Source: Gonapodya sp. JEL0774 (lineage: Eukaryota; Monoblepharomycota; Monoblepharidomycetes; Monoblepharidales; Gonapodyaceae). From it: a stretch of 64,000 bases of DNA. The position numbers and the translations under genes were made by a program. The stretch spans positions 1 to 64,000 of the forward strand of contig JADIIX010000023.1 of assembly GCA_027604505.1 (NCBI GenBank), read 5' to 3'. The notes under the pieces are model-generated. The model was not told the origin of the DNA. It saw only the letters and a program-made list of their open reading frames with translations, and did not search any database. The first letter of the stretch is position 1, and every line of letters starts with the position of its first letter. Of the stretch, positions 46,959-59,399 are shown piece by piece.

Positions 46959-49760
46959 ATGATGCCAACAAATATTGATGTCGAGCGAAAGGAAGCAGAG
47001 GTTGACTGTGCTTCAGTCGAAGCAACACAACTGGTTGCTCTCTCGATCCAACAACCAGGCAATCTTCAGCTCACAAATAGAGCACACCTCGCTGGTGAGA
47101 TTCTACTCTTCTTGTTATCCCAAGCTGTGAGAGCTTTACGGTATATTATCCAAGTCGCTGCCTTGCAGCAGCATGAACAGGACCTGGCTGACATGACGAA
47201 GAAGCTCCACGAAAGTTTGCTGTCGGTGGGTGATATTTGGAACAGACACAAGCGTCAACTTCCATTCACTGTAATATTTCAGGCTCCTAGAGCAGCTGAA
47301 CCATCCCCTACTCCTCATGTACACAGCAATCGTTCTTTCGCACAACAGCAGGATGTTCTTCGGTCACAGTCGCCTTCTGCGATGGTCCCTTGGAGCTTTC
47401 CTCCCCCTGCCTTTCAAAGTGGTACCTTCATTCCCATTGAAGAGGCATCGATGAAGCTCCCTTCCAACCCCTCCAGCTTATCTGGCATCATTCCTACGCA
47501 AATCCAAACGATTATGTCTTCTGGTACCCCAATAGTACATCAGCAACAGCAAAATCAAAGCCCCTATCCCTTGGTTGTCGGTTTAGGCTCACAACCAACC
47601 CAGAATGTGTTGCCCGTTCCCCTCATTTCCACTACAGGAAATCCTATGGTGGTCGGTTATCCTTTTCCTCCGCAATCTAGTCAACGTTTTGCTACTATCC
47701 CGTCTCAGGCTCACGTTCAAGTCCTCAATCAATCACAAGGCATTGTCCCATTACATATGCCTCAGCTGCAAGCCAACAATTCATCGTCTGCTCCATTAAT
47801 AGACGGAGTCAGTGCTCCCAAACTTGTGGAATCGGCTGTTTGTGGACCAGCCCTCGCTCTCTCAGGGGCGAACAGAACACTTGGCGAGTTGCACAAACAG
47901 GAGGATTATATAAGGGTCGGTGGCTTGCTCGTAAACGGCGCGAATCAGGGTTGATTTTCCTTTATGCCTCTCGTAGCGGTACCTTCTGGAAGAGAGCCAC
48001 TCTCAAAGCCCCGAAAGATTTCAAGAAACGGTCTTTGCGCTCTGGTCAATTATCAAGTACAAACTCTACAAATCGACTGGCTACTCCACTCAAGGAGATT
48101 ATGTACGCGCACGATTGAACTTAACTGGTGTCAGATTGTCCCAGCTGTTAGCGTGCGCACCAGTACTGAATTATCTCAAAGACTTTTCGCGCAAGCCAGA
48201 AAACGAGAAAGTCTGTCGCATGCTATCAAGATGTTGTAGAAGCGGAATGAGTATCAAGGATCTGTGGTTTAAGGTGCTGGACAAGCATGACGGGAGCATA
48301 ACATCAACCATGGTTCTGCAAGTTTACAACGATCTGCGCGGATACATGCCAAGGAAGCCTACTGCTGAGTACAATCTATCTGAGGATTTAGTCAATGCGA
48401 TTGAGTCGTTTTTTGGCGGAGAAATATCTTTAGACCCATCATGGCATCCCCTCTCATTGGTGCAGTACACGTCTCCTAATCACGCGCAAGCGTCTCCTTA
48501 AATCTGTTTTTGTTCCCATCAGGTACATCCACGAAAGTGCTTTGGACGACTTGCAGATGGAAGTTATCTGGATGCCTCTGATGCCAATTGGGGAGTCCCG
48601 AATTCCCGTGGAACCGTGTTCCTAAACATGTCCTATGGCGCGGATCCGACGCGAGCCGCGATATTAAACCAGAAATTGGCAGATGAGTACGCAATTGGAA
48701 GGGTAAGGATCTTGAAAGGCGAAGGACGCGCCGCATGTTTCATTCCATAATCTTCTGTTGCGCGATGGCGATCCAGATCTCAGAAGCTATCAGCTTGATC
48801 AAACTGGACACATCCCAAGAATTCGTAGTCGACTTGATCCGCGAGTATCCTTGGGTGCTTATCACAGACATTCGATTTACATTGGCGGACGAGTATTCCA
48901 CGGAGGTCACACCACCGGCAACTCCTACAGAGAACACGGATCCTATCCATCAGCGACGCAAACGACGCAAAAAATCTGAAATTGAGCAAGACGGCTGTGC
49001 TTATGCGCTCGTGTATCTGGGCAAGAGGTCGCAAGAGTTCTACCACCATTTCGAGAGTTTGGCGTTGGTGCCTGGTTTGAATTGTACCAGTTTCATCGAG
49101 AAGGACCGTATGCATACACAGAATAACCTCGAGAGTAACGCCACACAAGCGCAAACAGCTCGCTCAGACGTGAGATCTTCGCCGTTCTTCTCAGAGCCCT
49201 CAGCCACCGAAGATTTTGGGATGTCAGACTTCGACTATCTAGTTCAGAGCTTTGTGCCGGAGTCACCGCACACGGATGAGCGGCACTCCGCGATCACGTC
49301 TCACCGCAGAACGAATTTAGACAAGACCTTCACATCTCAACCTCTCCTAACGAACTCAATGGTAGAATCAAAGCTGAATGACCATTTTGCCTTTGCTGAT
49401 ACATCGCATGCAACACAACTCTACTCCTCGGTGGACGGGTTGGATTCTCAGATTTCAGCGGAAGTGTCCACACCAGATTCTTTGCCATCAGGCCGCGACA
49501 CACGTCGTCCAAAGGTCCAAGAGAACCATTTGATGCTGAGTAGCGAAGCGGAGCTTGCCGAGCATGCTGTCTCGCCGCCTATCCCAGGGTCGTCAGGACT
49601 CGGGCACGTATCACCACTTTCATCCTCAATAATTGAACAGCGTGATCAACCGGTGCTGCTTGTTTTCGCACCCGATGAGCAAGGGCGACCATCCGTCCAT
49701 ACGGAAAGCACGCCTTTGTCAGTACCTGGGAAAGGTGGAGACGCTAGCATTAGCCGGTGA
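46959..49760 (+). CDS. Unknown Gln/Ser/Pro-rich protein with a novel central domain
   Basis: Six-exon model in phase: 46959-47094, 47155-47225, 47283-47930, 47977-48459, 48523-48702 and 48777-49760, 833 residues. The first two introns (60 and 57 nt) are multiples of three with no stop. Residues ~1-290 contain a heptad-like helix ('VAALQQHEQDLADMTKKLHE') and Gln/Pro-rich stretches. Residues ~290-570 form an ordered-looking block: 'FQETVFALWSIIKYKLYKST', 'RLSQLLACAPVLNYLKDFSR', 'DLWFKVLDKHDGS' and 'NMSYGADPTRAAILNQKLAD'. A basic 'HQRRKRRKKSE' and a disordered Ser-rich tail follow. A donor one codon later would instead end the protein at 48625, 2 bp before another ATG. The single-gene model is preferred. 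The domain is not one I recognise. Confidence 0.55.
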
Positions 49761-50012
49761 CAGAAACGAGCCACTTCCCCACTTCCCCAATAAAAGTGTA
49801 TTTGTTCCGTGCATATGCTTTGCAAAAGTAGCATTCGGTACTCAGAGCTCTCTTTGCGTGCGGGAATGTAAATCCTTACTTTTTAAGCTTGATAAAAGGT
49901 TTTGGTGGTATTGTGCTGGTCTGGTTCGACACACCTGTCGTCCGAGCTTTTGTGACTGTGCGGTGCTGTGCACCCAATGTGAGGCAAGTTTCAACCAGAA
50001 CAGTTTTGAGTC

Positions 50013-51561
50013 ATGTCCTCTCGTCGTCGTCCATTTACACTCGCCGAAGCGGCGGGCCTCGACAATCCCCTTGAAAATTCCATATGCAGGCGTGATCCAG
50101 TCAAGAATCCTGGGAAGCACTTTCCACGTACGGGCAAGGAGAACCGAACAGACGGAGGAGAGAATCGGTCCGATATAAAGAGCTCCCTCTCGATCGGAAT
50201 CAAGAACTCAAATAAGAAACCCAACGGTCCAGCTGGATCGGAGGCATACTCGCCTCCATCGACTCATCAAGAGTGTACCCGAGCACACGCCAGTACTGTA
50301 GCTCGATTCGAGAATGTTCTGAGCAACCGACCTCAGGAAAGCCCCGGACCGAAATCGGATAACGCGATTCGTAGTATCTCATTATTGTCAGGTGAGATGC
50401 TCCGGGGGGTGTGATCTGAAACCATCGGTCAGCACAGAGTCTGGTTCTATGCGTCTCCACCATGAGCCATTATCTTGAACCTTACGGTACTTGGTCTTTT
50501 CTTATCATCACATTCCGCCTTCGCCGTTCTTGTGATCAAATCTTTCTGTTCAACGTTCCAAGAAACATCGGACAATCGGCCCTCCGCCCCTATCCCCATT
50601 GTAACCGCATTTGGCGTGACCGTGGATTTGGAGAATGATTTACTTGAGGGCGATGACCAAGATTCAGTATCACCAACCCTGGATGACCAGGAGTCCCTGT
50701 CTCAACGTGATTTGGCGCCAACTTTCGCTTCTGAGAACTCCATGGACGTCATCTCAGAGAGCATGCTTAATGAGCACGCGATGCCGGTTGAGCCGACGGA
50801 TGTGGCCAGGAAAATGGAGCAACGCCAGAAGCAAATTGTGTACGGTAAAAACACAATTGGATACTTTCGCTACACCAGGCTTGTTCCGAGGTACGTAGTT
50901 TAGTGGGGCAAGTTGCCGCTAATTCACACATGTTCCATACGTTTCCTCAAATATTTGCACAGAGATGCTCGACGTAAAGGTGATCCGTCCACCCCAGACA
51001 AGAACTTAGAGTGCAGCAAGCGGTGCTGGGATGGTCTAGTTCGTGCATGGCGCCGTCGACTGCATGCCTGGGACCCTCCTTTGGAGGCAATGGAGGAGGA
51101 AGTGAAACTGATGTCTGAGTCTAGAGGCATCCACCCTGCTCAAGAGCGAGCGCTCGCACTATTGAAAGAGCAGTGAGTGTTGGCAAGCGTACTTTACTCG
51201 TCGGGATTTGTTACACGTGATTCTCCTATCAGGTACTCGGAGGAACTTGGAATGTTCGACGGAGGGTTAGTGAATCCTCATTCAGCATCGTTTTGCCCTC
51301 GCTTCGCTGACAATCTTTACCTATCAGCGAATCAAATGTGGCGTGGATACCTGAAACTCATGATCATGGGCTTGTGAATCCTTTCGACTCAAGCATCCCC
51401 AACCAGGCGGAGTTGGTAGGGTTTGTTACTTTAAATCACTCCGAGGAACTACCATCAAAAATGGCAAGAATCGACTTGGTCGGCGAAGGAACGGACGTAT
51501 AAGTGAGAACAACGAGGAAGCGTTGGCGGCGCTCGCCATGGAGAGATTTGTAGAACGATGA
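50013..51561 (+). CDS. SLBP: Histone mRNA stem-loop-binding protein
   Basis: Exons 50013-50391, 50563-50890, 50963-51172, 51233-51265, 51328-51415 and 51469-51561, 376 residues. The RNA-binding domain at ~209-277 is diagnostic: 'EQRQKQIVYGKNTIGYFRYT', 'LVPR', 'DPSTPDK' (the TPxK loop) and 'RCWDGLVRAWRRRLHAWDPP'. The family binds the 3' hairpin of replication-dependent histone mRNAs and directs U7-guided cleavage, translation and turnover. An acidic, Ser-rich N-terminus and a short C-terminal tail surround it; the tail ends in a helical 'EALAALAMERFVER'. All junctions are in phase, and the exon 2/3 junction removes a segment that simple translation would insert after VPR. Histone genes themselves are not in this window. 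Confidence 0.92.
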
Positions 51562-52098
51562 TGAAGATATTTCAGAATGCTTGCAGATATGCTGAGCCTC
51601 TATTACTGTAATGTAAAGGTGAATTACACCATCTATGTTTGAGGAAGACGCAATGTAAGGCTCGTATCTGTCCGGCAGCCGTAATAGGGAATGACTGCGG
51701 TCTTAGCGGAAGCCCCCGTTCTCATCGTGCCAGCAAGTTTGAATCGCAACTCCTCTCACCCTCACGCGGGAGATAGCAACCAGCGAGCAGCCTGAGACGC
51801 TCAATAGCTGATTGCCAACCTTCGACCCCGCAAAGGCGGAATAAACCAGATTCGCCTCGCAAGCCATTGAGAAATGGATAATGTGGCGTTAAACGCGCGT
51901 TTGCGTGTGTAGGGGCCAAAGAGATTGATACCCATCGCCCTCGTTTGTAGTGGTTCAGCTATGAAACCCAACCATCCCACACTGAGGCATGGAGAATCAA
52001 TAATATTTGAATACGGGTACTACGTCAGTCATGTAATCACCACGATTGCAGTTTCACAGACTAGCTGAGAAAATTCTCGCGCCGATAGAAATAAAGTC
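51562..52098. other. Interval between convergent SLBP and ERT1
   Basis: About 540 bp of 3' flanks. The G+C-richer block at 51670-51850 has a minus-strand GTTGCGATTCAAAC that recalls a Pol III B box, but no tRNA fold. No gene supported. Confidence 0.4.
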
Positions 52099-54762
52099 TC
52101 AAGAGCAAGGTAGAAAGTTCCCGACAATGAGAATAGGAATGTTACTGACGAGAATATAAAAAGGCACATTATGACATAGAAGTGCTTTCGGATCTCTTGA
52201 GCCAGCTGATACTCACTATCGATCTCTCCGAATCGTGAAAGAAAAACAACAACTAACCACCTTGCCTTTGACTCCCAGTGGTGAGGTATCACTAGCCAAA
52301 CCTCCTCCTGTAACCGTTCCAGCGTTGCCATTTGCTCCAACAGAGCTATTTCCCACTTCTTCGGCCGGCGGGGTCCGAAGAACACAACTTGTCAAAACCG
52401 CCTTCTGACCTTCGTCGAATGCGATATTCCCATATTTCTCCCAATAATTAACAGCTGAATCCTCTTGTAGCAATTCGTAAATGCATGTCCGTCCCTCAGA
52501 TAATTTTTCCAGGGGCAAGCCCACAAGCTTTGCAAATTCCCGGTTGGTTTTGCAAATCTCGCCTGTTCGACGCCAAAGGCAAGCAGGTATTCCCATGGAA
52601 GAAAACACACGGTCATACTCCAGCAATAGTCGTTCGAATTGCTCCTCAACGAGCACCAGGTCCAAGTCTGTGAGAGACTGTGCAACCGATCGGAACGCAG
52701 GTCTAATCGTGCCAATAACGGAGAGAATACGTTGTCTGGCAGGTGGGCTCATATGACGTTCCATATACCGTTGGAGCCGAACGTAGCCAGCGTGATAGTT
52801 GTAGGGCTTCAAGAGACCGGCCTCAAACTTCGCGTGGATTACACGCGTGAGCCTATCTTCCGGGGAGTCTGAGTCATCCGGATCGGCAGCGGTCAAAATA
52901 AAACGTTCGGCTTGGGATATAAATGGCCGACCAGACCCTCCAGCATTAGGTGGAGTCGGGTTTCGCGAAAGGCCGCCTGTTGTTCCCTCTCCTGGATTTG
53001 GATACGTAAGTCCTGCTGCCGTCGCCGCCGCCATCTCAAATGAGTTGAACGCCTCAGCATCGGCCTGTGCGTTTGATTCCGTGGGGAACGTTCCGCCGAG
53101 TGCAGCCGGGTCAACAAACTGACCAGAGGCGTCCAAAGAGTTGAGAAATTCTGTTATGATAGAAAATTCTTCGCCAGAATGGGCTGACGCAAAAAGATTC
53201 GGAAAAGCTTGAAGCGACCCCAGGAGATCCAGCGTCGTGAGGAATGATGAAGGATTCGGTGGAGGTGTGAATGAGGTGAGGTGTGAGACTTGATCGAGAC
53301 TTCCAGTAGTGACAGTAGGAAGAGACACGAGGGAAGAGAGATCTGCTGCAGGCAACGAGCCATCTGTTGGATTTGACGAGAGCAAAGTCGCGAGTGCGGA
53401 AGCAGCCGATTGAGGTGAAGGAAGATGGAGGGGAGCTGTTGGGGAGAGGGCAATGGATCCTGTCGAGTACTAGAAAATGAAGTCAGGTTGTTGTTCGGTT
53501 GTTGTCAGCACCCTCGCGATTGGTGCAACAATTGCATGACATACTCCGCCATTGTTTCCTGTCCGGATGACGTGATTTACATCAGCAGTGTTTTCGTTTT
53601 GCATAGGAGGGGCTGAGGAGTTTGCGGTAAGTTTTGGGTCGTTTGCATGGTATTGAGTTGTCGTCCCGGATACAACCCCCCTTGTGACAACATTCGGATC
53701 AGAGTTATGGCCACTAGGTGATACGACAGGCTCCACAACAGACACTTGGCCCGTTAGCAAGGTAGCATCAGTCAAACTCGAAAGTCCATTTCCAGGCCCG
53801 CCGGGAGCCAGAACTCCAACCGCGCCATACACACCGGGTGCCATCTGTATAAGAGGGCCGCCCACTGTGGCAATCTGACCATTAGAGGACGGTATTCGCA
53901 CAGTCTTCCCTGATTGGCCTACACCGAGTTTGGCCAAAGCTGCGAGAGTGGGTGCATCGACTAACGTCGGGGAGGCATTTGCGGACGAGTGCACAGTCCC
54001 CATTGAGGGAGACGATGATGGTTCGTCATGACAAAGGTGAGGAATGTTGCGCTTTATACAGCGTTGGCATGGCCGCGTATCGTCTGAGGGAAGGCCCATG
54101 ATTGCGGAGACGATTTGGGTGGCAAGGTACAAGGATGGGGAAAACGTTAAGAAAGAGCTAATAAGACCAAGGCAGTATTCCCAACACAGAGATTCCGCTA
54201 ATGAGGTTTAACTGAGCCCGGATCCTCGCAGCAGGGCATTGTTTGATTCGCCAAACAAGGAATTCCTCGCAATGCCCAGAGTTAGGAGTTGAGCAGTGGC
54301 AGCCTCCGACCCAAATACTCTCACAGCAAACAGACAGATTGAATCTTTGAGAAAGAAGCGAGCTCCAGAGCACGAACGAATAGGTTACAATCTATCCCAT
54401 GAGTACCGATTCCAGAGCACCCAGTAATCTCCAAGAGAGTGAATCAATGCGATTCAAGCACCAGAGAGTTCTTGCCAGTTAGGAGATTCACGATGCCAAT
54501 AGACCATTCACATCTGAGTTCACATCCCCTGTTCTTGCAAATCGTCAACCTAGCGTGCACCAAATCATTACGTACCACAGGTCATATGACTTCTCCTGCA
54601 GTAAACACATGCATGAGAGACCTTTTTTCGCTTCGGCGGGCCACCGGAACCCTTGTTCCTCTTCAGTGCCGTTGCAGGGGAGCCATCATCAGTTTCATCC
54701 GCCAACCCATCTCCTTCGGATTTCACAAAGGATTCCAGATCAACTGGAGAGTCTCCAGTCAT
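52099..54762 (-). CDS. ERT1: Zn2Cys6 + PAS activator of gluconeogenesis (ERT1/AcuK)
   Basis: Exons 54762-54576, 54083-53545, 53469-52217 and 52144-52099, 674 residues. The zinc cluster is Cys-x2-Cys-x6-Cys-x5-Cys-x2-Cys-x8-Cys: 'CVYCRRSHMTC' then 'DDTRPCQRCIKRNIPHLC'. It is split by a 492-nt intron between Cys3 and Cys4. A disordered middle follows. The C-terminal PAS region reads 'LLEYDRVFSSMGIPACLWRR', 'NREFAKLVGLPLEKL', 'AVNYWEKYGNIAFDEGQKAV' and 'CCFSFTIRRDR' + 'YNIPILIVGNF'. This is the AcuK/ERT1/RDS2 family that turns on PCK1 and FBP1 on non-fermentable carbon. The last exon of 15 codons restores the conserved end. The start is the only ATG just ahead of the basic zinc-cluster segment. 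Confidence 0.93.
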
Positions 54763-54972
54763 AATGCGCTCCGGATATCGCGCGGCTGACTGTGGTTGTG
54801 ATGACTCGTAGGAGTTTAACTGTGGGTCCAGTGCAGAGCCCCACCACCGGATGATCAGGTAAAGGTAAAAGTTATATATTGTACATACATTCTCATATTT
54901 GGTGAATATGTCAAAATGGAAGTGGAAAACTCTTTCGCATTTCATCAGAAGCACAACCCACAGGTGCACATT

Positions 54973-57900
54973 CTATCCACTCAACTTCGCCAACAACTCC
55001 GACACAGAGTTCCCAGCAGCTGATCCCACAGTTGGAAGACTCTGGCAATCACTACCACCCCTTGCCTCGTGGGAGTATCCGCCAGTCAATGGATACATGT
55101 GCGCGCGCATTTGGTGATTCACATGCCCGTAGTAACCAGTATGAGGGATTGCCGGGCCTGGATATTGTACCATCCCCATAGGTCGATATCCATGACTATA
55201 AGACGAAACTCCCGCACCGTACCCAGCCCCAACCTGTGACACTGAGCCACTCCCTCCCCAGTCGAATGAGGGTGGTGTATGATAGGCAGACGTCAAGCTT
55301 GGACTCATAGATGATGTAATACCGCCCCCGGCGACAGGCCGTTGAGCAAAAAGTCGCGCCAGTCCCTCTTCATAGCTCTTGAGAGCATTACTCGCCACAG
55401 CAGCTGGTACTGGGGAGGAGTTCAGAGCACCAAGAAGCCTGTTGATCTGGACAGCAGGCAGACGCTCATGCGAACTTGAAAGGGAGGGTTCTGTAGGCAT
55501 ACGAGATTTCATGCTTTGTGAGGGTGGATATGATGGGCTGCTGTTAATAGAATGTCTGCCTCCACCTGCTCCAGTTGCTGACGCGCGAAGTCCCAACGCC
55601 CTCTCAACAGTTCCAAGATAATCTTCATAGTTCACTTGTGTTACTGCTGTTGTGGAAGAATCGGAACGCGGTCCGTGTGGTGTCGTTTGAATTGTTGAGC
55701 TTGCGGTTCCATTTGGTTTCGCAGGACCAACACCAAACTGAAATTTTCCGTCCAAATCGGCTGTTCCGGCTACTGCAGAAGTGAACATGTGTTTGCCACT
55801 TATTTTCTTGCGCTTTGCAGGAGGAAGCTGCTCCCCAGGGATCAAATTGTTTGGAGGGGCGAGCAGTGCACGATGGGTTGGAAGAGAGGGTCCCCGGAAT
55901 GTGCCAGGAGGGAGTGCCAGAATTCCCTTCCACTCAGGCAGATCATCCATTAACCGTCTTGAGGCCTGCCCTGCGTTCAGCATTCCACTTGATGCTCCAC
56001 CCAGTGCAACCAGGTCTGGAAGGTCAGTTGGTGAGTCTGGAGGCGGCGTCATGGGCGGCCCGAAGAGGCCACGAACGTCGATTTTTACTGCGTCGGGAAT
56101 ACAACTGATCGAGCGATAATGAGTATGACTGAACAGTTCGAAAGCTTGAACAGTACAAGTCTTAAAACGTACTTGCACCATTTTGACTTCATCCCCACTT
56201 CAATCCACCTGTCTGTACCAAAATTGACGGCCTCCGCACAATTCTGAGAAGTCACGAGTATTTCTCAGTTGGCACGGATAATGACTGACTCGCAATCGTA
56301 CATACCAGTCCGCAGTTGAAACCCTGGTGGTAGGCACCAGGAAACGTGACAACAAATTCCCCTTGTCGCTGACATACACGATGGCAGGGAATATTCCACT
56401 TTCTGAGAAATGTTGGGCTCATCACAAATTCCTTGTGCCGAAGAAATTCTGCACATCTTTTTGCATCAGCTGGGAAGAGGGCTTCACACAAGAATATACA
56501 TTCAGACAAGGAGTGAGAAACAGCGAAGCATTAACATATAAACCCACACTGGGCAAGACGCTCAAGTCGCTCTTTATGAGCTGGTGGCACAAAGTACCAC
56601 GTCTTCGGTGCACCAAAGTGGAGGTAACTGCATGTTGAAGTCACAAGGTTATCATTCCGAGCGTCCAAAAACATTCAAAAAAACTCCTACTTGATTGAGT
56701 AGAGATCAACGTCCTCAAGGTGCCAGGCGAAAGTGGCTTTCCACATACCAAAGTACACATAGGGGGAAGTGATGCCGGGAATGGGGACCTGGCACAGAAT
56801 AATTGAGAGCATCCGGAAGCCTGAGTATGTTCAACCTAAACACCTCAACTATAAAATTGGAGTTTGGCGACTTACATTGATTTTCCGTAGGATGTTTTCG
56901 AGTCTGGAAAGGTTCCATTGGCCCCCTTTTCCTCGCTCGAAAACTGTCCCCTGTTGATCCGCCCCGTACGTTGGAGTTCCATAGCTCAGGTTTCGCCAGT
57001 AGTGTCTCTCCAAATCCTTCTCCTTTTCCTCATCATATCGTTCATTCAATGTAAAGATCGTTCCAAGAAGTTCCGGTGGAAGAACTTCGGGGTTGTCGAT
57101 AGAGGGGAGGACACGCTTCTTCACAAACTTCTTGCGTTTCTGGGGTGATGTGACTGACTGTGACGTTGTTTGGTGAGTTGGTCCTTTTTGTTCCCCAGAA
57201 ACGTTGACGTCGTCGAGTTTTGTGTCATTATGCACATCGATGTGCTTCTCGTCACCTGTGTCAGGAGGGCTGGCCGGTGCGGCAGTTGGCATCGGCACCT
57301 CTTGGATTTCGGAGCACGTAAGCGGGCTGACTGCGAGACCGCGCTCTCCTTCATCGATGGATGCATCCTGGTTACCATCAACGTCAACGATTTCAGTGTC
57401 AGAAATATCTTCAGATACACCCAATGCGTCAGGTCCCACAATAGCAGCAGGCGCACATCGGTAATCTTCCCCAGTGTCCCCATTCACTCCCTCAACTTTT
57501 GCACGCCTACCAAGTGCAATGCTCTTCGACTGGCCACCTCGTCCACGGCGAGAAACTGGCTGCCTTCGTGCCTTAACGGGGCGAACTTTGACTTTTGGTT
57601 CTTCACCCGGCGTCCATTCAATATCACTCTCCGTGTCCCCTCCGGCCTCATCGGACTCCACATCATGATTGCCATGCTCTTCTTCGTCTTCTGTCCTCAT
57701 TCGCTTCTTCCCTCCCCTTAGACCCCGCTCGCCATCCACATCATAGTCGATCCCTGGTGGTTGGTTAACCTCCCTCAACGCATCCCTTGCGAATTCTCCA
57801 AAACTCCACTCCCGACGCCGAGTTTCCATGTTGAGCTGCCGGTAGACACCGTGCCGACCTGAAAAATGTTGAGTGATCGGTGTCCGCAAGCGAAATGTTG

Positions 57901-58755
57901 AGAGGCGAAGAGGAGCGTAGTCACATGGACGACCCATGTCGGAAAGGTAGGACTCGGGGGCAATAATCTCAATTGGTATGCGAGATTTAGAGTTGAAAGA
58001 GTTGAATCGACATACGAGTTGCCAAGCAGAGAGCTCACCTTGATACCACCGCGCTCAATTCCCCACGGCTCCACAGCTTTCAAAAATGTTTCGAAGTCCT
58101 TGAACTGCTCTCCAGTTGGCCGAAACACCGCCATCCCATGAGGCTCGAAGAAATGGTCTGGTCTTACACCGAGGTCATTTGGGAATCTATCCACTTTGCA
58201 GCACGCGCATTCCATCGATGCCGCATTTTCCTCATCGCTGTCCGAAGAAAGCTCCACTTCGGCCTCCATTTCAGAGTCCTTCACAAGGTCGGGTGGAAAT
58301 GCGGGGCCCGTCCTCTCATCTGGTACGAAAATGCCCGGGAGGTTGGTCGGAAGGGAGTTGCCGGGTTTGACTGGGAAGAAGCCTGGATGCATCAGAACTG
58401 TAAGATTTGGCCATCAAGCTCAGTAACATATTGGACAGTACATACCAGCATTCGGCATTCCTGAGTCGGAGGCTGAGCCCGTGTCGTGGCACTTGTCACG
58501 ATCGCTAACATGAATGCCCAGCACGCCCTCCGACGGAACGTCGTTCGTGCGAGAGTCAGTTCTGTTCAAACTCATTGATAAGGTTATTGGTGTTGGGCCA
58601 TTTTCCGAGGTTGGGCCTTGGAGGTTGTCGTAAAGAGTGTTCTCTCCAACCGCTACATTTTTTGGCTGAACTACGGTACCTGAGCCTTTATTGACAACTG
58701 CGAGACGGCCATCCTTCTTAATAACATCGTCGTCCGTGGAGTCAAAGCCTTCCAT
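54973..58755 (-). CDS. JmjN-JmjC histone demethylase, KDM4/Rph1/Gis1-like
   Basis: Exons 58755-58446, 58397-58039, 57967-56876, 56788-56691, 56627-56548, 56481-56306, 56243-56173 and 56104-54973, about 1105 residues. JmjN lies at ~190-240 ('[20 protein letters not shown]'). JmjC is at ~545-720 ('[16 protein letters not shown]'; '[19 protein letters not shown]' with the Fe-binding His-x-Glu; '[12 protein letters not shown]' with the second His). '[12 protein letters not shown]' gives the two post-JmjC zinc Cys. The family uses Fe(II) and 2-oxoglutarate to demethylate H3K9/H3K36. A ~300-residue charged insert with 'RRGRGGQ' separates JmjN from JmjC. The C-terminus is disordered. The open frame continues upstream of 58755 to 58872 without an ATG, so a further 5' exon is possible. 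Confidence 0.9.
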
Positions 58756-59399
58756 TGACTGATATTGTTGGGTGCCAGTCCCTTCGAAATCTGGTTTGTG
58801 TTGTACTGGATACGTATGTTTCAGTCTCCCAACCGGTATGGAGAAATCAAGGAAATCCACCAGTTGATGCACAAATTTGAACTCCTTCTACCTCCTGTGA
58901 ATGAAGCGGACTTTGTTTGGTGAAAAGAATCAAGAATCCCAGATTCAGGGATGACAGCTGCTGTCAGGCGCTGAATGTCCACAATCAAACTCACCGTGGA
59001 CTTCTCATGCAGCGCTGTTTGATGGTGTCGCTTCCTGTCGAGTGCAGGTGACCCTTCAAACTCTATTTACTTCGGTCGTTGCCAAAATAAGTTGTGCATG
59101 ACTCAACCACTCAAATTTCATTTCTTTGCTGTTCCTCTCTCTGCCACTGCGGACTACATCGGATATCAAGTTTTCAGACAGTTGTGGGACCTCGGTAACA
59201 ATAATATTATTGTTCCGGGTGCTTAGAATTAGTGTACTGCGATTATGCGAACTATAGGACAAAAGCTAGGTTATTCGTGGATATTGTGATCAACGGGCAA
59301 ACTCAAAGCAGGGCAAAAACATGTTATTGGTTGAGTGTGCTGCTGTCCACCACGTCCTGTGTTATTAGTCTGCCCAAGGACTACGCCCTCTCTTACATA
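58756..59399. promoter_or_regulatory. Divergent region of the JmjC and coiled-coil genes
   Basis: About 640 bp between opposite start codons. Part of it (58756-58872) is open in the JmjC frame and may be 5' coding sequence. No other feature was identified. Confidence 0.4.

Noticed and set aside
48625-48630. Two separate genes split at 48625/48628
   Set aside because: An alternative donor gives a stop 2 bp before a new ATG, but the one-gene splice keeps a longer protein-like block and avoids an implausible 2-bp intergenic gap.
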